Shown here: in pieces, positions 58,157 through 64,000 of the stretch
Layout: each line of letters starts with the position of its first letter
Numbering within the stretch: position 1 is the first letter of the stretch
DNA from: Thalassomonas actiniarum
GTDB taxonomy: Bacteria; Pseudomonadota; Gammaproteobacteria; Enterobacterales; Alteromonadaceae
DNA: 64,000 nucleotides
NCBI RefSeq assembly: GCF_000948975.2
Contig: NZ_CP059736.1
Coordinates: 372,001 to 436,000 of the forward strand
Reading direction: 5' to 3'
Position numbers and translations under genes: made by a program
Notes under the pieces: generated by a model
The model's database searches: none
The model's input: the letters and a program-made list of their open reading frames with translations, nothing else
Told to the model about the DNA's origin: nothing

Positions 58157-58378
58157 CGCAACTTCTCTTTTTGATTAATGACAAACTAATAACGTATGAG
58201 GCGGGCAATTGATTGCAGAAACATATAAATAACGGTGAAGGGCATCAGGCAAGCCCGTTTCCCGGGGAAAACTGGAAAAATACCGGGTGTGCCGCAGAGC
58301 AAGGGGCAATAAAGAAAGAAGAGGAACTCAGGGCCAGTGCGGCCCTGTGTTAAGCCAGCGTGATATTAATCAGCTGTT

Positions 58379-58972
58379 TTATCGCGTCGTTAATGTTTCT
58401 TCGATAAAATCTAACCTGTCCTGGCCAAAATACATGTCGTTGCCAATAAACATGGTCGGGACACCGAACAGGCCCCGTGCGACGGCCTCGTCGGTAAAAC
58501 GGATAAGTGCTTGCTTAATTTCATTTCCCTGGCTCAAGGCCATTAAGGTGTTAACATCGATATCACCGGCCGCCAACTCCCGGGCAAGAATATCCATATC
58601 CCCCAGGTTTAAGCCCTTTTGCCAGATGGCGGTAAAAACCACTTGGCAATAACGGTCAAAACATCCTGATTTCTCTGCCGCCAGTGCGCCGCGCATCAAA
58701 GGTAAGGTATTGATGGGAAAATATGGATTGAGTTTAAAGTCGACATCATAGCGCTTGGCAAACCTGGGCAGATCATGCTGCATCATATAACGGGCTTTGG
58801 CGGGGATCATCGCCGGGGAGGCATTGTCTGTTTGCTTAAAAATTCCCCCCAGTAATACAGGTTTATAGTGTATGTGTAGGGCATGTTGTCGGCTGAGTTG
58901 TTGCAGGCGGTAATAGGCTAAATAAGAGGTGGGACTGCCGAAGTCGAAATAAAAATCAATTTCTGTATTCAT
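58379..58972 (-). CDS. DsbA-fold isomerase of the 2-hydroxychromene-2-carboxylate (HCCA) isomerase type
   Basis: A cytosolic 197-residue protein of the kappa-GST/HCCA isomerase family. The N-terminus FYFDFGSPTSYLAYYRLQQL has Ser where oxidoreductases have the CxxC motif, and the C-terminal half has GLFGVPTMFIGNDMYFGQDR with the family cis-Pro and the FGQDR motif. Such enzymes use glutathione as cofactor in aromatic degradation or conjugate it. AAGGA lies 6 bases before the ATG. It is 222 bases from the redox operon on the same strand. No aromatic pathway genes are near. Confidence 0.88.
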   Translation of the reverse strand: MNTEIDFYFDFGSPTSYLAYYRLQQLSRQHALHIHYKPVLLGGIFKQTDNASPAMIPAKARYMMQHDLPRFAKRYDVDFKLNPYFPINTLPLMRGALAAEKSGCFDRYCQVVFTAIWQKGLNLGDMDILARELAAGDIDVNTLMALSQGNEIKQALIRFTDEAVARGLFGVPTMFIGNDMYFGQDRLDFIEETLTTR

Positions 58973-59154
58973 GGTTTTTCCTTTTTGTGCTGGTCATGGT
59001 ATCCATATGTTTCTTCCGCTAGCGCTTGCAGCTTGTTGTCGCTGCTTATACAAGCCAATTTGCCTGCAATTATGCTTTCGACGCAACTGATATTTTCGCA
59101 AGTATGGCGAGCATACTGTGCACAACTTAGCGATGTCAAGATGAGGCCGGTCAT
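58969..59154 (-). CDS. Possible 61-residue cysteine-containing exported peptide
   Basis: The frame ends in an ATGA overlap with the start of the HCCA isomerase gene, a mark of translational coupling. It begins with a hydrophobic stretch (TGLILTSLSCAQ) that could be a short signal peptide or poor lipobox, followed by four Cys in 40 residues. No ribosome site precedes the ATG, so the gene is doubtful. Confidence 0.35.
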   Translation of the reverse strand: MTGLILTSLSCAQYARHTCENISCVESIIAGKLACISSDNKLQALAEETYGYHDQHKKEKP

Positions 59155-59327
59155 TAGCAGGTGAAAAATAGCATCCTGTTACCCGATCGCATGAAAGTGA
59201 ACTAGGCTTCAAGCATGATTTACCCGTAAGAAATTCCCCTTTCTTTTTCTCAAGCGCTTTAATTTTATTAGCAATGACCTAAGGTAATTATTGATAATAT
59301 TATCCTTAGCCAATAAAGGGGGTTGTG

Positions 59328-60320
59328 ATGAAGCACTTGCTCTTGTTTTTAGCTCTGCTGTTCATGTTTGCCGCACAAAACAGTGGTGCGGCTCAAGCTT
59401 TACCCTCGCTGGCCAAGGTTAATGAATGGCAAGTAAAATGGGGAGGCCGGCCCAGGGATCCTTTTGTTGCCCCGGACGGTAAAGTGTGGTTTTGCGGCCA
59501 GGCCGGCAATTATATTGGCCGACTTGATCCTAAAAGTGGTGAATTAACCCGTTTTGAAGTACCTGATAATAGCCATCCACATAACTTAATAATCGATGGC
59601 CGCGGCCTGGTTTGGTATGCCGGGAACCGTAACGGGCATATAGGAAAAATCACCCCGGGCAGCGGCGAGGTTGAAAAGTTCCTGATGCCACAGGAAATAT
59701 CAGATCCCCATACCCTGGTATTTGATCAGCAAAACAATATCTGGTTTAGCGCGCAAAACAGCAATGCCATCGGCAAGCTTGATACTGCAACCGGCAAGGT
59801 TAACTATGTCGTTGCAACACAAAAGCGCTCGCGCCCTTACGGCATAGCCGTCGACAGTAAAAATCAGCCCTGGTCGGTATTGCTTGGCACCAATAAAATA
59901 GCCCGGGTGAATCCGTTAACCTTTGCGCTGAAGGAAATCAATTTGCCGCGTGAAGATGCCCGCCCCAGGCGTTTGGTTATTACCCGGGATAATAATATCT
60001 GGTATGCCGATTATGCCGGTAGTTATTTAGGGCGTTATAACCCGAAAACACAGGCTTTTCATGAATGGAAAATGCCCTCATTTCCGGCCAGCAACCCTTA
60101 TGGTATGGCAGTTGATAATGATGGACGGATATGGATTGCCGAAACCGGGCAATACCCCAATAAAATGGTGGTATTTGACAGTCAAAAGCAAGCCTTTATT
60201 TCTTCAACCCCTATACCGTCCGGCGGGGCAATCCGGCATATGTCTTACGATCATAAACAAGACCAAATATGGTTTGGTGTTGATACCGGTTTTATCAGTA
60301 ACATTCATTTTAAGCGTTAA
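59328..60320 (+). CDS. Exported Vgb-like (streptogramin lyase-type) beta-propeller
   Basis: The ATG at 59328 has GGGGG 5 bases upstream; a GTG at 59325 is also in frame. After a signal peptide (cleavage near SGA-AQ) the 330-residue protein has the repeated propeller blades of the virginiamycin B lyase family, such as DGKVWFCGQAGNYIGRLDP, RGLVWYAGNRNGHIGKITP, QNNIWFSAQNSNAIGKLD and DGRIWIAETGQYPNKM. Real Vgb enzymes open streptogramin B rings in the cytosol. An exported homologue in a marine bacterium more likely has another role; resistance should not be inferred. The gene stands alone. Confidence 0.85.
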   Translation: MKHLLLFLALLFMFAAQNSGAAQALPSLAKVNEWQVKWGGRPRDPFVAPDGKVWFCGQAGNYIGRLDPKSGELTRFEVPDNSHPHNLIIDGRGLVWYAGNRNGHIGKITPGSGEVEKFLMPQEISDPHTLVFDQQNNIWFSAQNSNAIGKLDTATGKVNYVVATQKRSRPYGIAVDSKNQPWSVLLGTNKIARVNPLTFALKEINLPREDARPRRLVITRDNNIWYADYAGSYLGRYNPKTQAFHEWKMPSFPASNPYGMAVDNDGRIWIAETGQYPNKMVVFDSQKQAFISSTPIPSGGAIRHMSYDHKQDQIWFGVDTGFISNIHFKR

Positions 60321-60589
60321 TGGCCGGGGCGATATTCCTGATTTTTTGTGCAGGAAAAGCTGTAAACCCCTGGTGCTCTTAAAGCAAAATTTTTGCTTGC
60401 TTATTCCCGAAGCGCACGCCAACAGCTTTGGCGCGAAACATTTTATATCAGCGATAACAATCTCCTGTTGACAAGGAATGAAATGAAACTGGAGTTCTTA
60501 TTTTCATCGACTACATTTACTTCACTGTTTTACGGTTTCTGCAGTAAATCACGACAATCGGAATGTCAAATATCCGGAGAAGTTTAGTG

Positions 60590-63553
60590 ATGAAAAAGTT
60601 CGTTCAAATCACCGCAGCATTAGTTGTGCTGTTATTTGGCATAACGCAAACCCTTTATGCCGAAAACTATCAAGGCGTTAAAAAATCAAAACACGGCTCC
60701 TATATCGTCATGATGGAGCTTGATCCCGTAGTAAAGTATGATGGCAGCATTCAGGGCTATCCGGCGACAAAACTGGAGACGGGGAAAAAATTTAACGCCA
60801 ACAGTGCCCATGTCAAAAAATATAGCCAATACCTCAAGCAGACACATGTCAACACCATGAAAAATGCCGGGATTAATAGCAGGAAAAAAGTGCACAGTTA
60901 CTATCATGCCCTTAATGGTTTTTCCGCCCTGCTCAGCTATAAGCAAGCGATAAAGGTATCGAAGCAAAAAGGTGTTGTACGGGTCATACCCGATGAAATG
61001 CGCTATAAAACCACCGATAGTTCGCCCGATTTTTTGGGAATAACCGCTGCCGGTGGCGCCTGGTTAAAAGGTTATAACGGTGAAGGGGTTGTTGTCGGTG
61101 TTATCGATAGCGGCATATGGCCTGAGCACCCTTCTTTTGCCGATGACGGCAGTTATAGTGCTCCCCCGGTGACCTTAACCGGCAACAGCTGCGATTTTGG
61201 CAACAGCGCGCATAACCCGTTAGATCTCGCCTTTGAATGTAACAATAAACTTATCGGCGCCCGGCAGATGCTGGAGACCTATCGGGCATTGCTAGGTGCC
61301 GCGCCGGATGAATATGACTCGGCGCGTGATGATGACGGCCATGGTACCCATACCGCGTCAACCGCTGCCGGCAATGCCGGGGTTGAAGCCAACATGTTTG
61401 GCATTCCCCGCGGCAGTATTTCCGGTATTGCCCACAGAGCGCATATTGTTGCCTATAAAGGTTTGGGTAATCTTGGCGGTTTCAGCTCAGATCTGGCCGC
61501 CGCCATAGATCAGGCGGTAGCCGATGGTGTGGATGTGATCAATTATTCCGTTGGCGGCGGGGCCAGTTTAACCGGCGCCGATGATATCGCCTATTTATTC
61601 GCTGCCGATGCCGGGGTTTTTGTCGCCACCTCGGCAGGTAATTCCGGCCCGGGCGCAGGAACGATAGGCGGCCCGGCTTCAGTACCCTGGTTAACAACCG
61701 TGGGGGCAAGTACCCAGAGCAGGATGTTCCAGGGGACGATTGTTTTAGGTGATGGCAGTACCTATACCGGTGCGTCAATTACTTCTGGTGTAGGTATTTC
61801 TTCTTTGGTTGATGCCGAGTTTGCCGGTGGCGATTTATGTATTCCCGGCACACTGGATGCTTCCGTCGCCGGTAAAATTGTGTTGTGCCGCCGCGGGGTT
61901 ATTGCCCGGGTGGCAAAAAGTGAAGCGGTCAGCCTGGCCGGCGGCGTCGGCATGATATTGTACAATAATAATGACGTTGATAACCTGAACAGCGACAATC
62001 ATGCCGTGCCTTCGGTGCATATCGACCAAACCCCGGGATTGGCCATTAAAGCTTATATTGCCGATGTTGCCGGTTCGGCTACGGCGCGCATTGGCTGTTG
62101 CGAAAACGGTGAATGGGAATCTGCGCCCTCTATGGCCATATTTTCATCACGGGGACCGGACTTAGTTGCACAGGATATTATCAAGCCGGATATTACTGCC
62201 CCGGGGCACATGATTTTAGCCGGCAACAGCCCGACCCCTGATCCGGGCTCTGTGCCGGGTGAATTGTTTCAGGCAATTTCCGGGACGTCCATGTCCAGCC
62301 CCCACATTGCCGGTATTTTTGCGCTGATTAAACAGGCGCACCCTAGCTGGAGCCCGGCAATGGCAAAATCTGCCCTGATGACAACCGCCCATCAGGATGT
62401 CCGTGACAATGATCGCATCTCCCGGGCCGATCCCTTTGACATGGGGGCCGGGCATGTTAACGCCGGCGGCAAAGTTAATAAAGGTTCTATTTTGCAGCCG
62501 GGCCTGGCTTATGATGCCGGTTTATTGGAATACCTGGGATTTTTATGCGGCGCTGAGCCCACGGCTTTAAGCAGCCTGACTTGTCTGATCATTGATCTTA
62601 TCGGCATTCCCACAGATGCCAGCGATTTAAACCTGCCCTCTATGGGCATTGCTGAATTAGCCGGTAGCCAAACCATTACCCGTACCGTGACCAGCGTGGC
62701 CAAAGAAAACGGCTGGCGTAAGTATAGCGTTGAGGTCGATGCTCCGGAAGGTTATAAAGTAAAAGTCACCCCCAATAAAATTCGCCTGAAAAAAGGCCAA
62801 AGTGCCACTTACCAGGTAAAGATCACCAATGTCAATGCCCCTGTCGGTGAATGGCGATTTGGTTCGTTGAATTGGCGGGAGAAAAAAAATCGCTACAATG
62901 TCTACAGCCCCATTGCGGTAAAAGGCACTCTCTTTAGTGCGCCGGATCGTATCAGCGGCAACGGTGAAAGCGGCAACAGCAACTTTGAGATCAAGTTTGG
63001 TTACAGCGGCGCGTATGCGGCAAATCCTCATGGCCTGGTGCCGGCAACGATCACTGATGATAACGTCGGCCAAGACCCGGATCAGAGTTTTGATCCCGGC
63101 GACGGTTACTCCAATGCGCATGTTATTCCCGCCCTGGGGGCGGCGATGCTGCGGGTTGCCATACCGCCGGAGGCAACAGAAGCCGATGCCGACCTGGATG
63201 TCTTTGTTTACGATCCCACCAATACCTTAGTTGCCAGCAGTACTTTGGGCGGCACCGACGAAGTGATCGAAATTCCCCTGCCGATGGATGGTAACTGGAC
63301 CGTCTATGTGCATGGTTGGTCAACGCCCGGCGGCGACTCTGACTACAGCATGTATAGCTGGCTGATATCCGCGACTCCGGGAGGCAATCTGGTACTCGAT
63401 AATGCCCCGACATCCGCTACCTTAGGGGCAATAGAAACTGTTGATGTCAGCTGGAGCGGTGCCAGTGCAGGACAGTGGCATTACGGCGCCGTATCCCATG
63501 CAGGCGGCGGCGGTTTGATTGGCTTGACCCTGGTTGAGGTTGATAACCGCTAA
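60590..63553 (+). CDS. Secreted S8 subtilisin-like serine protease with PA domain
   Basis: The ATG at 60590 has GGAGAAG 7 bases upstream. Signal peptide (cleavage LYA-EN), inhibitor I9-like propeptide (about 35-145, GSYIVMMEL...VVRVIPDE), then the S8 domain with catalytic Asp173 (VIDSGIWPEHP), His251 (DGHGTHTA), oxyanion Asn351 (SAGNSG) and Ser567 (GTSMSSPH). A PA domain (about 400-500, GKIVLCRRG, VGMILYNN) is inserted between His and Ser regions. After it come a fibronectin III-like domain (about 650-770) and a C-terminal PPC-like/jelly-roll part (about 860-970, DADLDVFVYDPTNT, WTVYVHGW). This layout is typical of secreted alkaline proteases of Alteromonadales. A terminator follows. Confidence 0.93.
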   Translation: MKKFVQITAALVVLLFGITQTLYAENYQGVKKSKHGSYIVMMELDPVVKYDGSIQGYPATKLETGKKFNANSAHVKKYSQYLKQTHVNTMKNAGINSRKKVHSYYHALNGFSALLSYKQAIKVSKQKGVVRVIPDEMRYKTTDSSPDFLGITAAGGAWLKGYNGEGVVVGVIDSGIWPEHPSFADDGSYSAPPVTLTGNSCDFGNSAHNPLDLAFECNNKLIGARQMLETYRALLGAAPDEYDSARDDDGHGTHTASTAAGNAGVEANMFGIPRGSISGIAHRAHIVAYKGLGNLGGFSSDLAAAIDQAVADGVDVINYSVGGGASLTGADDIAYLFAADAGVFVATSAGNSGPGAGTIGGPASVPWLTTVGASTQSRMFQGTIVLGDGSTYTGASITSGVGISSLVDAEFAGGDLCIPGTLDASVAGKIVLCRRGVIARVAKSEAVSLAGGVGMILYNNNDVDNLNSDNHAVPSVHIDQTPGLAIKAYIADVAGSATARIGCCENGEWESAPSMAIFSSRGPDLVAQDIIKPDITAPGHMILAGNSPTPDPGSVPGELFQAISGTSMSSPHIAGIFALIKQAHPSWSPAMAKSALMTTAHQDVRDNDRISRADPFDMGAGHVNAGGKVNKGSILQPGLAYDAGLLEYLGFLCGAEPTALSSLTCLIIDLIGIPTDASDLNLPSMGIAELAGSQTITRTVTSVAKENGWRKYSVEVDAPEGYKVKVTPNKIRLKKGQSATYQVKITNVNAPVGEWRFGSLNWREKKNRYNVYSPIAVKGTLFSAPDRISGNGESGNSNFEIKFGYSGAYAANPHGLVPATITDDNVGQDPDQSFDPGDGYSNAHVIPALGAAMLRVAIPPEATEADADLDVFVYDPTNTLVASSTLGGTDEVIEIPLPMDGNWTVYVHGWSTPGGDSDYSMYSWLISATPGGNLVLDNAPTSATLGAIETVDVSWSGASAGQWHYGAVSHAGGGGLIGLTLVEVDNR

Positions 63554-63573
63554 ACTCTGGTATAGGTTTTTTA

Positions 63574-63602
63574 GCCGGTATCGGTTGATACCGGCTTTTT
63601 TA
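63574..63602 (+). terminator. Terminator of the S8 protease gene
   Basis: GCCGGTATC and GATACCGGC form a perfect 9-bp stem with the loop GGTT, followed by TTTTTT, 20 bases past the stop at 63553. Confidence 0.93.
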
Positions 63603-63915
63603 TAGGGCGGGCTGGTGGCCTCCATTTCTGGCCGGGGCCGTTATGGGAACAGCACCTCAATTTTCTCCCGGCTGCCCAGGTTTGCCCGGTCGCTGTCCAA
63701 GTCATCGTTGGACTGCGCACTCGGTAGTAACCCTTGCCGGTCCAGTTACTGTTGAAATTGTCCATGGTATCGGCACTTGCGGCGTTGGACAGGCAGGCAC
63801 CAACAGGGAGGGCAATAATTTTGTGACGGTTTTTATTTTGTTGCTCTTAATAATTCTTGTGATTGGGTACGGACAAAGACCTGCCCGTACCTTTTCAGAG
63901 TAAATTTAATCGGTT
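63603..63915. other. Intergenic region without a supported gene
   Basis: About 310 bases. Frames in both directions exist, for example 63571-63765 on the minus strand (MDNFNSNWTGKGYYRV start) and 63643-63903 on the plus strand, but neither has a ribosome site. The minus-strand one has secreted-protein-like composition and might be a remnant of a gene tail. Confidence 0.35.
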
Positions 63916-64000
63916 TTACCTTTGGCTCGGCGTGGTGAATACCCCTTCCTGAGCGCTGTCGGTATAGTTGAGCCAAACCTTTGTTTCGCCCGCCTCGTCG
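63916..64000 (-). CDS. C-terminal end of a gene that enters from the right edge
   Basis: On the minus strand an open frame comes in from the right edge and ends at a TAA at 63916. The 27 readable residues (GETKVWLNYTDSAQEGVFTT within) have a normal composition. The product cannot be named from so little. Confidence 0.45.
   Translation of the reverse strand, partial: DEAGETKVWLNYTDSAQEGVFTTPSQR

Noticed and set aside
59328-60320. Antibiotic resistance gene (virginiamycin B lyase)
   Set aside because: The propeller resembles Vgb, but the protein has a signal peptide and the fold is common in proteins of other function, so a resistance role is not supported.
63643-63903. 86-codon plus-strand frame after the protease terminator
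   Set aside because: No ribosome site and an odd mix of Gly/Pro-rich and hydrophobic parts; not supported as a gene.

Overview
The window looks like chromosome of a marine gammaproteobacterium of the order Alteromonadales, probably Colwelliaceae (Thalassomonas-like). This is an inference from gene content: a biofilm operon in the same order as the bpf operon of Shewanella oneidensis, a CsrB-type RNA with a UvrY/GacA-type box, an Mrp cation/proton antiporter operon, PEP-CTERM proteins, and many secreted hydrolases. I saw no tRNA, rRNA, CRISPR, intact insertion sequence or prophage.

Layout. 1-10 kb: secreted and detoxifying proteins, namely a partial GEVED/PKD surface protein, a secreted 721-residue protein of unknown function, an omega-like glutathione transferase, an M19 dipeptidase, and a GH5 glycosidase with a ricin-type lectin inserted in its catalytic domain. 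10-14 kb: a chemoreceptor and three small unknown genes. 14-27 kb: a complete Lap/Bpf system on the minus strand (adhesin-like protein, lapB, lapC, TolC/lapE, OmpA-like lipoprotein, lapG, lapD). In the family, c-di-GMP binding to LapD holds back the protease LapG, which otherwise clips the adhesin at a TAAG-like site. The adhesin here keeps that site but lacks a recognisable plug domain and RTX repeats.

27-34 kb: three PEP-CTERM proteins, a divergent pair of a PhnZ-like HD oxygenase and a DUF5690-like transporter with two GntR/HutC-type palindromes between them, and a CsrB-like regulatory RNA on the minus strand at about 30487-30807, with some 20 GGA motifs and an upstream UvrY/GacA-like box. 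34-42 kb: a secreted beta-propeller, a cystathionine gamma-synthase family enzyme, a coupled pair of a BMP-type binding protein and a membrane diguanylate cyclase, an XRE-S24 regulator, and a tandem nitrilase-fold protein without either catalytic cysteine.

43-51.5 kb: a universal stress protein followed by a tightly overlapped mrp operon (E-F-G-B-C-D, then two more antiporter-like subunits and a small membrane protein). 51.5-64 kb: unknown secreted and cysteine-rich proteins, an MFS remnant, a minus-strand redox operon (Cys/His-rich periplasmic protein, CcdA-like, TlpA-like, ECF sigma factor, probable anti-sigma factor), a DsbA-fold isomerase, a Vgb-like propeller, a large S8 protease, and the tail of one more gene at the right edge.

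A common theme is the switch between motile and attached life: CsrB, LapD/LapG, a diguanylate cyclase, a chemoreceptor and surface proteins lie within 40 kb. Functional names come from motifs and family knowledge read by eye; no database search was run.
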